NCBI GenBank assembly: GCA_947650285.1
Contig: CANTFL010001352.1
Location: 248,001-312,000 of the forward strand
DNA: 64,000 nt
Direction of reading: 5' to 3'
Origin: Hyaloperonospora brassicae
Taxonomy: Eukaryota > Oomycota > Peronosporomycetes > Peronosporales > Peronosporaceae
Shown: positions 41,401 through 53,310 of the stretch, one piece after another
Position numbering within the stretch: position 1 is the stretch's first letter
Layout: each line of letters starts with the position of its first letter
Position numbers and translations under genes: made by a program
Notes under the pieces: generated by a model
Databases searched by the model: none
The model's input: only the letters and a program-made list of their open reading frames with translations
What the model was told of the DNA's origin: nothing

Positions 41401-42021
41401 ATATTAATGTGGACGAAGGTGCGTGTAGTTAGGATCGCAAGTCGAATCTCACAGGCGAGTAGTGCTGGTTGACTGGGTCGAGTCGTCGCCATTCCTGAAC
41501 GTATGCAGTCGAGTGTGAGTTAACTTCATAGCGTGTACTTCGATTCCACGTACCTAGATAAAAAATTTGAATTCGTAAGATCAAGTCCCAAATGTGCTAA
41601 TGGCCTATCTCAGCCACGAGGAGGAGGAGAAGGAATACGACAAGTTCGTCGTTGTTGGCTGTTATAAATTATCCTAACCTTTTCCCTTCACAAAATTAGG
41701 TCTATTTCACCTACAACCTAAAAGCAAACTCAATAAGACCCACCAAAATCAAAATGTAAGAACAGATTACATTTTCGTGCCACGATCAAACCCAATTCAA
41801 ATTAGATCCAGAAACGTCAAACGGGAATATGAAAGAATGGAAAAGAATATATATACACTCATTAAACGGTTAACTTGTATCCTCATAACTCGTAACTCAT
41901 ATAACTCATACAAATTGAGTTCCGTCATGCTCGTTCTATGGTCGCTAACTCATAATTCGTAACTTAGAACTACAGGGCTTTAATGAGTTTTCCGGGGGAC
42001 AAAAAATCGTGCAAAAATACT
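38401..42021. other. Spacer with unrecognised short frames
   Basis: The longest frame is 38812-39318 (+, 168 codons from ATG), no signal peptide, no known domain and an overlapping frame on the other strand, so weak. A minus-strand stretch at 41280-41060 (around YYGQIDREPLLNHLMVNKYD) is open and protein-like but unrecognised. A 33-bp unit is repeated at 40708-40773. No RNA gene identified. Confidence 0.4.
40708..40773. repeat. 33-bp tandem repeat, two copies
   Basis: Two units sharing ACCAATGCCCGCACTCTAC, with a few differences in the second half. Confidence 0.85.
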
Positions 42022-43838
42022 CTAGCAAAGAAAAACATATTCCTGTATGAAAAATATGCATTTGAAGAAGACGAAGTGTCTGAGTAAACTTATCTTGTGA
42101 AGCCAAGAATCGAAGGTGCTCTGAGTGGTGGCATCCATACAAATGGACATTTGAAGCTCACGAATACGCCTATGGAAAATTCTATCAGCCGGGATCGACA
42201 AATCAAGGATGGAAGCAGTAACAGCTAGAGACCTGATATTTTCTTCCTTGCTGGTCTCCACCAATTCGACTTGCTCCTCCTCCTGTTCCTCCTCCTCTTC
42301 AGCCTCCTGTACAATCTGGATAATCTCACTGTCATTCAACTTCACGTGCGCTGCTTTATACTCCCCCACTAAATTTGTCCGATTGGAAATGTCAATAAGG
42401 TTCCTGAGAGGAACAATATTGATGGCATCCTGCAACTCGCACTCAACCATATGCTACTCCTGATCAGCGATAGAATGCAAAGGCAGGGATACAAATAGTC
42501 CGGTGTGGCTGAAAAAGTTTGACGCATTTGCAGCTGAAATCTCCTCCCACGCTGCCACACTTCTTTTCAGGTCGGTCAACTGGTCGATTTTGTAGATATT
42601 AACATCGCCGCGTTCATCGCGTTCCACAGCATTCTGAAGATGGAGGCGCCTGTAGTGGCGCTTAAAAGCAGCGATGATTCCGGCATCCATAGGCTAAATT
42701 TTTGTGGTACAGTTGGGAGGCAGGAACCGCACGTGGACATTCCCCAGCTCCAGATCATTGGTAGTATGAGTTGATGTATTATCTGGCAAAATCAAGACGT
42801 TTCTCTTGCGGACATGAAATTGATACTGCTACGTAAAAATCGTATTTAAGTGGCCTAATAAATTTCAATGGAATTAAAAAATATAGTTTACTTATCTTCA
42901 TGTCGATGTCGAACTTCTTCAACCACTCCTGAAACAAAGCACCAGTCGTCCAGGCCTTCTTGTTGTTCCTGTTGTAGAATCCGAGCTACTCCCCGGACTT
43001 GCGCTTCAAACATAGAGGTTTTTTTGCTTTTCCAATAAAAAAGGCATGAGTATTTTCAGTACCATCCGTATTGTTCGTGTAGGAAATAGAGATCCGTGCC
43101 TGAATAAAAAAGAAGAAACTGTTATTGCACTGAAAGTTCCAAGCTTCAAACCTTTTATAGGATTCGAATTTAAGGCTGAACTTGCCTTTGTTGAAACCAT
43201 CAATTTCTTGTTACGCAAATGTCTTCTCCGGAACCATGTTGTAGGATGAGCCAAAATTAACAATATCCAACATTAGACCAAATTAAGATTTCTTCAATCT
43301 AGACATACCAGTTTCATCCATGTTGAGAACATCTTGGGACTTCTAGCGATCAATTACAGCCTGAAGCCTAGGCAATGCTGCATCCATGGCTTCCTGATTT
43401 GCTGAAACACTCTCTCCGTGAATCCGGAAGCTGCGTATATTGTTTCGCTTCTAGAAGCATTGCAATTGTCCACTGGAAAACTTGATGGTTCCCTCAGGTC
43501 AGTTAAGTCGTTCCGAAAACACCTTAACATTGACCTTATTGATGTCGTCAGTAAGGGAAACATTCCTTTTCCGGCATCAAACGACCCATGTCGACGTAGC
43601 TTCCTCCACCTTTGGATTCTGAGTGACGCGAGAGGTTTTGGCGGAAAGCTTGGTATCTGTCATAGATTCCTGATCTGCGCGCTTCTTGATTATAAGAGAT
43701 CTGACAGACTGGGTGAGGTGAGCATCGAACGTTCTAAAAAAACCGATTTGCCAGGATACGCTGGCTCATTTTCGTATTCTTGGCCTTGTGCTGGCAAATA
43801 TCGAGCCTTTGTGCATTGGTGAGGCGTGCTAGGGACAT
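42022..43838 (-). pseudogene. pogo/Tigger-like DDE transposase relic
   Basis: Minus strand. Starts at ATG 43838 with a CENP-B/pogo-type helix-turn-helix (RLTNAQRLDICQHKAKN). It shifts frame in a T/A run near 43735. A second DNA-binding helix region covers 43563-43354. The DDE core follows: DVLNMDETGM (about 43330), then FLPPNC, PMDAGIIAAFKRHYRRL and AWEEISAANASNFFSHTGL (about 42760-42490), all hallmarks of the pogo branch of Tc1/mariner. An acidic C-terminal tail runs to 42022. Several stops and shifts make it dead. Terminal repeats were not located. Confidence 0.75.
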
Positions 43839-43969
43839 ATTCCAATGTTATTTAAAAGGGGTAAACCGCTAATTTAATGATTTCATTACACACACAAAAT
43901 AAGAAATGCACGTACTCATTACTCGGCTATCTCATAGAATTTGTCTCCACGAGGCCTATGAAGTTACTT

Positions 43970-44172
43970 TTGGGGAACGAATGTGCATATACATTCGTGA
44001 ATAGATATGGATGTATGTGAAAAGTCCGCCGCACCTCTTGTCTGCCGCGTCTTTACGTCTGCCGCACTTATACCATAGAAACAGTGGCATTAGTGCGCAA
44101 TTTGCTATATAATGGATGTCTTGCACAAGTGTAAAGCGACTAATTGCGACGATGGTCGAGCTGGTTGTACCT
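43970..44172 (-). repeat. Dispersed repeat, copy a (inverted)
   Basis: On the minus strand it resembles 45245-45440 and 57440-57640: shared blocks include the region around GTGCAA..CATCC..TATAGCAA and ATTCACG. About 200 bp, strongly diverged. Possibly an old non-coding transposon fragment. Confidence 0.5.
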
Positions 44173-44371
44173 AGCGAATGCAGACGCGGATCAAGTTGAT
44201 ACGTCATTATTCTGGCCCCGGGGGATGCCTAACGTGTGCATTCTATATCTGCTCATTCTCGTCTTGTCCTTGTCTGGCTTACACAGACTTGATCAATGAA
44301 ACACTTGTATCGGCCAAATCGACGGGTTTCGTATGTATCCACAAAAATATGGCTTTAGAATACAAGGCCGC

Positions 44372-44812
44372 TTTAATGGGGCACCGATAACTACGTACTG
44401 GTCTACCAGTACGGAGTTGACTTTTACTGACAACAGTGAAGGTCAGTGCCTAGCTAGGTGTAAACATTTACACTGAGGAAGGTGAGCGACTAAGGTGAAG
44501 GTTTGAGTCGTGGTAAAAGTAAAACTGATACTTAATACAGTTAAGTCCTATAACTCTTGTTTCTCTGTTTGTTCTGACTTAATTATGTTAATTTAACTAA
44601 ACGTATGATGAAGACTACCCACCACCCATTGCGCGCGTCTAGCAGCGATTGGTGGGTTGACATCATCTCAATACAACCACTGAGTAGACCCTTCGGTCAT
44701 CTCAACAATATCACTGTGTTTCGTGATATTGTTAAAAGAATATTCGACGTAATATTCTTTATCGTCATTTTCTTCTTAATGGCAATGTCATGTAACGGGC
44801 TACCCCGTTACA
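44372..44812 (-). mobile_element. Solo LTR (family 3) with exact TSD
   Basis: 441 bp between perfect 5-bp direct repeats GCCGC (44367-44371, 44813-44817). The right edge is TGTAACGGGCTACCCCGTTACA (two bases over the quoted core), a palindrome. The left edge is TTTAATGG, a mutated TGTAACGG. It shares the GCGCGTC.AGCAGCGATTGGTGG block with 35135-35608. No genes remain inside. Confidence 0.8.
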
Positions 44813-45244
44813 GCCGCGGTTCGGATCACTAGGGTTTTTCGTCAGGCACAAGCCCACTTTACAGTGGCTAAGAAGTGCCTTTTTTGGCCACATTATAGCG
44901 TTAGTTGATCAGCATTGTGTCAGTTTTGCAATTGACATTGCTGATACTTCGTGATGATACTTTGTAGATAGCGCACCTGGGTATGCAGCAACTGTTAGCG
45001 GGCTCGGATATAGCACATCCATTACATTTGTGCATGCGACCGAATGACCTATCTTATTTATGTGGGTACACCTTACATATACATCACTACACCATTTGCA
45101 GCACGCAGCTTAAGTTTCCAAACAACAGTAGGCTGATCTGTGAAAGAAAGAGATCGACAGTTGGAAAATGCACACAGTTGGTAATTTATGGGATCAGAAA
45201 GCAGACACATCAACTTTATCCGCGTGAGAGTTCGTGGAGTGCGA

Positions 45245-46110
45245 CCAGCTATGCAACCGTCGCGATTCGTCGCATTACACTCGTGCAATGCATCCGTTCT
45301 ACGGCAAATGTGGTTTGCTACTGCCACTATTCTACGAGTTGGGTGGTGCGTAGACGGGATCTGGGTGGCTTGACACAAATATTTACGGCGATAAACGGAT
45401 ATGGATACACTCTTGCTCATTCCGCATTTCATCATTTGTCTTTTTTGTATCCGATTTGGCTTTGCATTATTTATGGAATGAAGATATGATCAGCGTATGC
45501 ATTTTTGTATCCCAATCTTTTCAGCACAAAATCTCCTCAGTCTTCCGTCATCTATGCCTGTAGTTTGAAGCTTGATGAGCGATGTTCGGCTGCCTCCATC
45601 CGTTAGGGCTAAGTCGATATCACAATCTACCGATCGAATGCCGTTTCCCAGCCAAGGAGGAGAGATTTCATTGACAACCAAGCGCGTTCGTGTCCACAAC
45701 CGGTGTCTCAATCAACATGTCTGTGACACGGACGACGGCCTTTTATAGGTGAAGCGGAACTCATCATCGGAGCGCAAGGCCCTTTGTTATCACGCACAAA
45801 AGCTGATAGTTTTGACGAGTCAGTCGATTCTCTAGTGCTGTACTGCCGCGGACGGGTTTGTTTCATCTTGTCGATGGATGTGAATTGCAAAGAACATCTG
45901 CAAATTTCGACAAATCTCTCAGGAGAGACGATTGCTTCTTCTAGCTTGTACTAGCTTGTGGGTGCATATTTAGGACTTTCGCCACCACCAACGATACTTT
46001 ATCTTCTGCTTGACCGTCGCAAAATCGCAATTATTGTGAACGGAGCAGTTTAACAAGTCGATTTTGTGCTCACATATGACTCGTCCTTGTTTCTGCACGT
46101 CTTTTTAAGA
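45245..46110 (+). repeat. Long direct repeat, copy b (upstream of effector 2)
   Basis: Matches 57440-58560 in the same order and orientation in several blocks, for example GCCAAGGAGGAG, GTCTCAATCAACATGT, GCCCTTTGTTAT..CACACAAAAGCTGA and TTTAGGACTTT. It ends about 510 bp before effector 2. The frame at 44983-45489 falls partly in it and is probably not a gene. Confidence 0.65.
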
Positions 46111-46389
46111 AATATGTTCAAATCGCTACCAAATGAACGCGTTATATCGAATTCGACCATGACCAAAAGCTCAGGTCACGTCTGCCAGTGCAGCAATGGG
46201 CTTCTTTTGCAATTCTTCCCGCAGGTGTCTCGCGTCTACTTGGCATTACCGTCTCCATACAAAGACCAAAACAAATTCGGCCCGGTCGAAAGCTTCTGCT
46301 CTTTTTTGTACCCATGGACGCATTATGAGTGGACAGGCTTCAACATCGTGGGCTGATCCTCACCTGCGATGGCACTGGCCATATACCAC

Positions 46390-46461
46390 CTCAAACACGC
46401 CATCCAGTAGTGAATCACTCCCCAGCTCAAACACGCTATCCAGTAGTGAATCACTCCCCAG
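46390..46461 (+). repeat. 36-bp tandem repeat in the promoter of effector 2
   Basis: Two units starting CTCAAACACGC, one mismatch between them. Copy 1 has a single unit (from about 37496). Lies 163-234 bp upstream of the ATG. Confidence 0.85.
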
Positions 46462-46623
46462 CTCAATCGCCTTCGCCGTGTGCTGTCATAAGCACTTTGC
46501 ATTGCTGGAACCAATTTGTTTCGCCTTCTCCACTCGAGCCACAACACACTGCCACCCGCGCGCTATTCGTTGCACGAGAGTTTTCGTTCATCGCTCCCCC
46601 CCCGCTGTGCAAAGCCACATACA

Positions 46624-47193
46624 ATGGTGACGAAGTGCTTCTTCGTTCTCTTGCTCGCGCTAGTCGTGTCCGCCAGCGGTGACGCCCAGTCGACTCCAGT
46701 AGTCAGCACGTTGACGGAGTCGACCGCTTCGAACGTGGACCACGCTGTCCGGACCGGACGAGTCAACAAGCAAAGGCTTCAAGTGAACGTTGGCGCAGAT
46801 GGCGACGATGGAGAAGAACGGGGAATGGCGGAGATAGCTGCCAAGATAGAGGAGTTCTTTAGGTCCAAGACGATGGTTATTGGGAGATTCTTGAAAGAAT
46901 TCTGGGCGCTAATAAGATTCCCAGGTGAGACCTACGGTATCGGGAAGTTCGAGCGAATAATCAAACAAGGAGCGACCGACGAGCAACTGATGAAGGCCGG
47001 ATGTGATCCAACGATCCTTCTTCAAGCGCTGGGGCTTCCACAGCGGCTTAAAAAAGTCAGGAGCCCGCTCATTTGGGAATTAAGGGACCAGCATCCCAAC
47101 CTTCAGCGATATGTCGATTTTAGAGATTATTACGAAAGGTTCATGGCACGGCAACATGCTGAGAAGGTAATCGCTAGCACCAAAGAAGCTTGA
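46624..47193 (+). CDS. Secreted RXLR/dEER-like effector candidate 2
   Basis: 189 codons from ATG 46624. The first ~75 residues are nearly identical to effector 1: signal peptide (1-20), QRLQ at 50-53, DDGEER at 61-66. After residue ~80 the two diverge (FLKEFWALIRFPGETYG here), then share a helix pair (IIKQGATDEQLMKAGCDP, then LGLPQRL) and a tail (RYVDFRDYYERFMARQ). This conserved-leader, divergent-tail pattern is typical of rapidly evolving host-targeted effectors. The gene has no intron and no visible lesion. It lies beside repeat copies and a solo LTR, the gene-sparse setting usual for such genes. The missing canonical RXLR leaves host translocation unproven; the target is unknown. Confidence 0.8.
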   Translation: MVTKCFFVLLLALVVSASGDAQSTPVVSTLTESTASNVDHAVRTGRVNKQRLQVNVGADGDDGEERGMAEIAAKIEEFFRSKTMVIGRFLKEFWALIRFPGETYGIGKFERIIKQGATDEQLMKAGCDPTILLQALGLPQRLKKVRSPLIWELRDQHPNLQRYVDFRDYYERFMARQHAEKVIASTKEA

Positions 47194-47330
47194 CGTCGCG
47201 GAGTGTAGACATCTTTTTGACGTCCATCTGTCTTCGCCGTTCGTATGAGGTACAGCAAAGACCGTAATGACAGGCTTGTGCGCAGAATGACTTTGTCTGG
47301 TATTCTTCTCCATGTCTGTCTCCAATCTCT

Positions 47331-48129
47331 GCTGCTGAGGGTAATTCGATACCGCAAGTCAAGCCTCCCTGCCAGTAGTTATTTGTACATGCTTTCCGAT
47401 TCGTAGACACATTTCGTAAGCACGAAACGCTGTCATTTTGTACCGTGATCACGGACTTGATTCCTCGACTCTTGGTGCTGATGAAATATCAACGTTCCTG
47501 TTTAGCGGCGCAAATCTGCTGCTGCGTTCAGTCTGTACGTAACGACATAGCCAGCCGTCAACAGAAAGCGATAAGTCAGGTCTGGATCGCATTGCCAACT
47601 ATATCAGTGTTGGACTGAGTTTGCGGTGAGAAAAAGTCTTGCCGTTAGCAGGCACTTGTTTTCGGTGTCTCGCATCTGTTTTCCCACGCTTAATCGCGTG
47701 TATATTTCCATCAAAAAAATTCTTTGGCGTTAGGTGTACATCACAACAGGAAGCGACACTGTAACATGACCGTACGGGAAGAAACCATGCGATATCGTGT
47801 GACGAATATCCGGTTTTGAGCTAAACGGGGGGTCGTGGTGTGTGCGAGCTGCATCTTTGCACTATACGCGTGCGACATACAGCATTCTCTAGCCCATCGA
47901 CTCAGACCGATTTTAAAAGTGCAGAATAGCGGATCATCGTTGTTATTTCCTCCATGCCAAGCACTACCTGAAATGTTGCTATATAAATTCAAGCCTAGAC
48001 ACATTCGGTCCAAGCTTGCTATGATCAATGTTTCCTTCGTGCACCAGATTCAAGCGTATCAGTGCAAAACTCTCGTTTCTTTTCCGTCAATACATGTTGG
48101 ACGAGACGACTCTGATTGACGTCAATCCC
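47331..48129. other. Spacer, no gene seen
   Basis: Short frames only, none with a domain or signal peptide. Confidence 0.5.
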
Positions 48130-49030
48130 ATCCAAGTCACGAGCCATCAGTAGTTCAACCGAAGAAACATGTCATGTGCTCACGTAGTGCCAGTAGCCGT
48201 CCGTATCCAAGAGAGCTTTTGTATATGGTAATCCATGTTGATCACTCAAATGGGCAAGTCAGCGAATATCACATTGTTGACAATCGTGAGTTCTCTGTCA
48301 AGAGCCGTGCGGCATGTCTTCCTTCGTCAATTTCTAACGTGGCAATTGTCACAAATCTATATTCCCTGACGTTGAGTAGTATGTGTCCACCCGTTCCTCG
48401 ATCGACCCTTGGACACGTGTATTTCGAACACGTATGTTCAAGTCTCGCATGCCCGACATTTATGTCTGCAACACCACCCGTTGTAGCAAATACTGCAAAA
48501 GTGCTCTTCTTGCCTGCCACGTTGTCTTTCTCTTTGCAATGCCGATATTGCGAGCCGAGGATGTCCACAAATGCCCCTCGTGCTGTGTTCGAACGGATTC
48601 TGCATGAGCGACACGCGTAAATGCGCATCAACGTCCGACGTCACTCGACAGTCTTCTTACAGCGCTAATCCTGGTGAGAAGAGGTTGCAGCCTGATGTTG
48701 GGACATGCAACACGACTTCACCAACCAAACGCATCCTTTGGTCGGCAATAACCATTGCAAGAAGAACGGTCATAAGTCCATCTGCTTTGGCATCAATACC
48801 TTCAGTAGATCCCAAATCTTTGAGGTCCATTTGATGCCGTTCACGCTCTGTAATGTTGTGGCATACTCCTTGCAGCCGTAAATTTTCTTGTGACCATGTG
48901 TCAGTATGCCTATGACTAAGCTTATGAGCCTTATCATCTGGCTCAAGCTTGGCATCTTCTTCGATTCGCACTTCGTCTTTCGTGTGAATGCATTCTCGTG
49001 AGCCGAGTGATCATTCTTTATGCAGATCAA
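48130..49030 (-). pseudogene. Copia-like protease/pre-integrase relic (tentative)
   Basis: On the minus strand, pieces in two frames resemble the Ty1/Copia protease to pre-integrase stretch: CHNITERERHQMDLKDL (compare the DSGA.xxH start), then ADGLM, and LVGEVVLHVPTSGCNLFSPG, which matches the usual VLYVP..NLLS block. No LTRs were found around it. Heavily frameshifted. Confidence 0.45.
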
Positions 49031-49776
49031 TGCACCCTCAGCACATCTCCATGCCGATACATTTCATCATCCCTTGCTTTGCGAGCCTCGTCGGAAGTGA
49101 GTTCTCAATCGAATGTCTATATCCAATCTTTGCTTGCTTGATATTTCTTGAAGCCGCCCTCTCTTCTTCACTATAGCTTCTGTGTCGACATGCGCTGCCA
49201 GTGGCAACTTAAGCTCTATCTGATGCGTTCATCCTAGTGTGCTTGTGGAGCGTCCGATCGTCTTTGTACGCTACCCAAAAATCCCCACAGAGGCTTTCTT
49301 ATTACCTTGATATCACTGACAGAGTCTGACAATGCCGGCATCTATGATGTGATGTATCGGTCGTAAAGCGCCGCGCAGTCTTTGGTTTATCAGCTCATAA
49401 AATTGAGGGAAGCCACAGTATAACACTATCACAAACGAATTGTTGAGGTTGCCGTTATGAAAATGACTTGTACCAGCAACATCGACTACCTACTACGCTC
49501 CCAGCCAAACAACCTCATCGCCTTGTCTCCTATTCCAACATGGGCTTGATCAACGTCTTCTTTCACTACCACTGCGTTCAAAGTCGATGCGGTTTCCACA
49601 ATCGACTGCACCCTTAAATCATTGTTCAGGCAGCTTTTCTTCCTGACAAAGAATATTGTGGCCGACGAGTCTATTTGATATGCGTCCGTTTGTGCCACAA
49701 CGAGCAAAAGTCGAAGACTATCCCTTCAGCAAAGCTAACGTGCTCGTCTAACAACTCTTCGAGCCTCAACCTCAGC
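49031..49776. other. Spacer
   Basis: A minus-strand frame at 49486-49707 is open but lacks an upstream ATG in frame; no assignment. Confidence 0.4.
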
Positions 49777-50074
49777 TGCGACGGGGTGACCCCGTGAATA
49801 TCATGGAGACTAAAATCTGGATAATGCAAATATTATCTCCTACAGTAATATTCTACAATATCTATTTCGCTGAGTAAACACTGAAGGAATAGTACCGTCG
49901 AAGGTAGTCTTCGGTACAGCTCCACTCATTGGATATTATGCGCAATGAAATCGACCAAAAAAGCATGAGTCGCTGCTAGACGCGCGCGGTAGGTGGTGAG
50001 CAGAAAAACTTTGGAGGGTGTACATTAATATAATTGAAGTAATTGAATTATGAACATTTAAAAATGCCCCGTAT
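49777..50074 (+). repeat. Degenerate family-3 LTR fragment
   Basis: Begins with a worn palindromic edge (TGCGACGGGGTGACCCCG). Carries the family block CGCTGCTAGACGCGCGCGGT at about 49971-49990, the reverse of that in 35135-35608, at a similar distance from the edge. Probable far edge near GCCCCGTATA; the boundary is approximate and no TSD was seen. Confidence 0.55.
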
Positions 50075-52899
50075 AATCACGAATTTAAAAATATCTTATT
50101 CAATCTCGAAAATAGAAAAAACACCTCACGTCCTAATATACTCAAATTATCGTGGCACACATGTAACCATACCTCCTTGATCCTGAATATAAAAGCATCA
50201 AATGTAGGGTGGGCCACACCAGCAACGGAAAGCGACGACGAACAGCACCTACCTTGCAGCTTCTTCAATAACTGGGGCTACTCGAGTAAGAGAGACATAA
50301 ACTAAGCTGCCAACTAAATAAGAAGAAACTACCGTTAGTTCCGCGTTGTGAAGAGTGATAGACGGCGTTACAAAGCTGAGTTCGCACAAGGTGACTGTCT
50401 ATTTGGTGTACAAATTGCGTTCTCGCACACATTCGGTCCACCGACACGACTTTCACCACACTCTTGCCAGGATTCCGAGTCTACAACAGATTCTCAATGG
50501 TTCGCGACGGCTAAACAAATTGCTCCAAATTCTGCAGTCAGAAAGATGACCATGACTTCGACCGAAAGATGAATCCTGTGATGAATCGAGAGAAGCTGAG
50601 GAAAAATAGAACTCTTGTAAGTTACATAAACTGCGTCAAGGCACCCGACCGATAAATGGTGGAAGGTTTTGATAGCTATACTAAGCAATACGGTCTACTT
50701 CCACCCTACATCGCAAAATCAAATATTTGAAGTCACAAGGTTTAGCTTGATATCGTGGAAATGAATTTAAATAATTAAGCATTATTTTTCTTATAGGTAT
50801 ACAAGCATTTGGGAAAAATTTCGAGCGAGGGATAGCTGAAGATAAATGTCTTGAACAGTTTGGTCGGTGAGATTTTTCTTGTTGCGTGCTTTCGAATTGT
50901 AAGTAACAAAATATAAATTATTGAAGTTGGAACTATATCAATAAAGGATAAGGATAGCTGGAGCTGATTTCTAATATTCATACTATCCCACATCTATACA
51001 TCTCCATCATTTATGTATCAGATAGGGACAAGGGACTTTTGAGGGACAAGGGACTTTTGAAAGCTATGCGGACGACGGCACCAGACATTCCAAACTTTTT
51101 TGCTTCAGGCACTTAATAAAAAGTATTAATACAAAGTACAACTTCAAATTGCCAAAAATCTGGCGAGGGATATGGCCCGCTTTCGAACGAAGGTTGATTA
51201 CGAGAAGATGGCAGATACAATTGATGTACTAGATACAACAGCGCTCTCTAGGCTTCAGCATGGGGGGCGTAAAAAGATTCGATGGCATATTCGCCATGTC
51301 CAAGGTTTAACACTTTGACATTGAATGACGCGAAATCAGCGATTAGCGCGTAAAAAGAAATCCGCTGTTCTTTCACTACAGACTGTTTACTGAAGATTTA
51401 GCGCCACGTAGCCTGCAATTGAGCTGAATATGCACAGTAAGTAAGACGGTGGGGAGTACTGACTCCATATGCATCTCGTAAAGTGGAAAAATTGATATTG
51501 CCAGGTTATCTGGTTGACTTTCATGAATGCTCGCAGTCATGATTTATCGTCTCAATTCGAACAGGAGTGGGAAATCTCGCAGCAATGTTTCAGTTCAAAT
51601 TTAAGAAAAAGTTGCATGATATAATTGTAGTTACTTTATGACATTCGATCACCTTGCGTCCATGCAATATTTGTACTGGAGCACTCCTATAAAATGACAT
51701 CAATGATCGATTATTCACAAGACTCATGGAAATCATCGACGTTTATAGATGCTTATTCTGAGAAAGCCAAAACGAACATAAGGACGATAGTGCTGAAGGA
51801 TTGAATCGCAAGAGCTGTGTGCGATGCTCCATCTTTGTTAAACGAGGGTTTCTAGAGAGGAAGATCTTTTTTACGCAACAAGTGATATAGAAAATAGGCA
51901 AGCGTCAAACCAGAAAATGTGGTCTATGCAACCAATTTGGCCACAACTACAGAAGTTGTACGACAAATTGAGCAGTATAATATAAATGAGGGCCTTCACT
52001 GCATGATGTATATAGAACAGAGTTTTTTCCTCTCATCAATGATTTTCTTCGCTTTATGTATAATAGTTTTATTTATAGTGCATACTTAACATTGCAAAAT
52101 CTTGCTGTGGCGTAAAACTGTGCCAACATGCTTGAGTATCTAGACACTTTGATTTAATCGAATGGTATTTGTGTCATGTCATAACCTCTTGAACTCTCCA
52201 CGTCGCGCTTGTTGTAAGTTCAAGTCTTTATGTATAAGCACCGTTGAATATCTCTATCAGCACTGTCATTTATCCGTCAGCACTGATATGTCTACATCAA
52301 CAATGATACATATCGATACCCGGTTTCATATTGCATTTAATAGCACCTTTGTGTTGTGCAACGATTGAAGCATGCAGAAATCTTCGACGGCACCATCTAT
52401 ATTAAATCCGTGTAGATGAGATTAACATGACAGATATAACTACAATGTCAAACCCCAATATCTGGACAAAAATGATACAAATACTTTGTCGGTCAAATAA
52501 ACTGACTGTATACTTCGACAAATTCGCTTCAGGCATCATCTCACGTTTCATTCCTGATACATGCGTGCAGAAGAAAAAGTCTGCGGGTATAAAAATTATC
52601 AATAAGAGTTAAACAGAAAAAAATATAATCATTGGGGTCTATTGATATGATTGATCGATTTATAGTATCAAAGCTGATAAATAGGAAGAAAACGCGATCC
52701 TACAATTCGAACAACAACAATATTAACCGCAGCACCTACAACAACAACACCAGCATCAATATTAGTAGCAAACATCAACAATAGCGAAAGTGTTAGGAGA
52801 TACCGTTTCTAAAAGGTAACAAGGTTCTGCAGGTCGAGTGCATGCAAGACCCGTTACAGCTCAGTTTTGAACTCACCTGATCGATTAACCTGAGGCATA
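50075..52899. other. AT-rich spacer
   Basis: Short frames only. A CCCGTTACA at 52850-52858 resembles an LTR edge but no partner was found. Confidence 0.5.
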
Positions 52900-53031
52900 C
52901 TGACACATGAAACGAAGAGAGACGGACGCCATGTGACAGGCTGACACATGGGAAGAAGAGACGGACGCCATGTGACAGGCTGACACATGGGAAGAAGAAA
53001 AACGGACGCTATATGACAGGTTGAAACATGG
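52900..53031. repeat. ~40-bp tandem repeat, three copies plus a partial
   Basis: Units of 39-41 bp beginning CTGACACATGGGAAGAAGAG and ending ATGTGACAGG. The minus-strand frame over it simply translates the repeat. Confidence 0.9.
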
Positions 53032-53199
53032 TATAGGGAAAGACGAATAATATATGCAACTTGATATGGTATAGTTGCAGTTACGCTTTGGTTTGTGCAT
53101 AACGTAGTGTTGACAAGAGGAGTAATTAACGCTAAATATATTATAATTTTACTTTTATCCTCTTTTGCACAAGTGCGACGGGAACACCTACGTCTGACA

Positions 53200-53310
53200 A
53201 AGAGAGCAACAACAATAGCAACAGCTACGGCAACATTAGTAGCAGCATAAACGATGCTAGCACTTCAAACATCAGCAACTAAAACAACAACAACAACAAA
53301 AATAATAACA
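53200..53310. repeat. CAA/CAG-rich low-complexity tract
   Basis: Interrupted (CAA)n, (CAG)n-like sequence. A similar tract lies at 52715-52785. No open frame long enough to be a polyglutamine protein. Confidence 0.75.

Larger units (their letters stand above)
46290..47330 (+). repeat. Effector locus duplication, copy 2
   Basis: Homologous to 37405-38400. Its upstream part has one extra 36-bp unit, making a tandem pair at 46390-46461. Confidence 0.85.

Noticed and set aside
49486..49707. Minus-strand frame with a hydrophobic start, possible effector relic
   Set aside because: No ATG in frame (a stop lies just upstream) and no RXLR or dEER motif.
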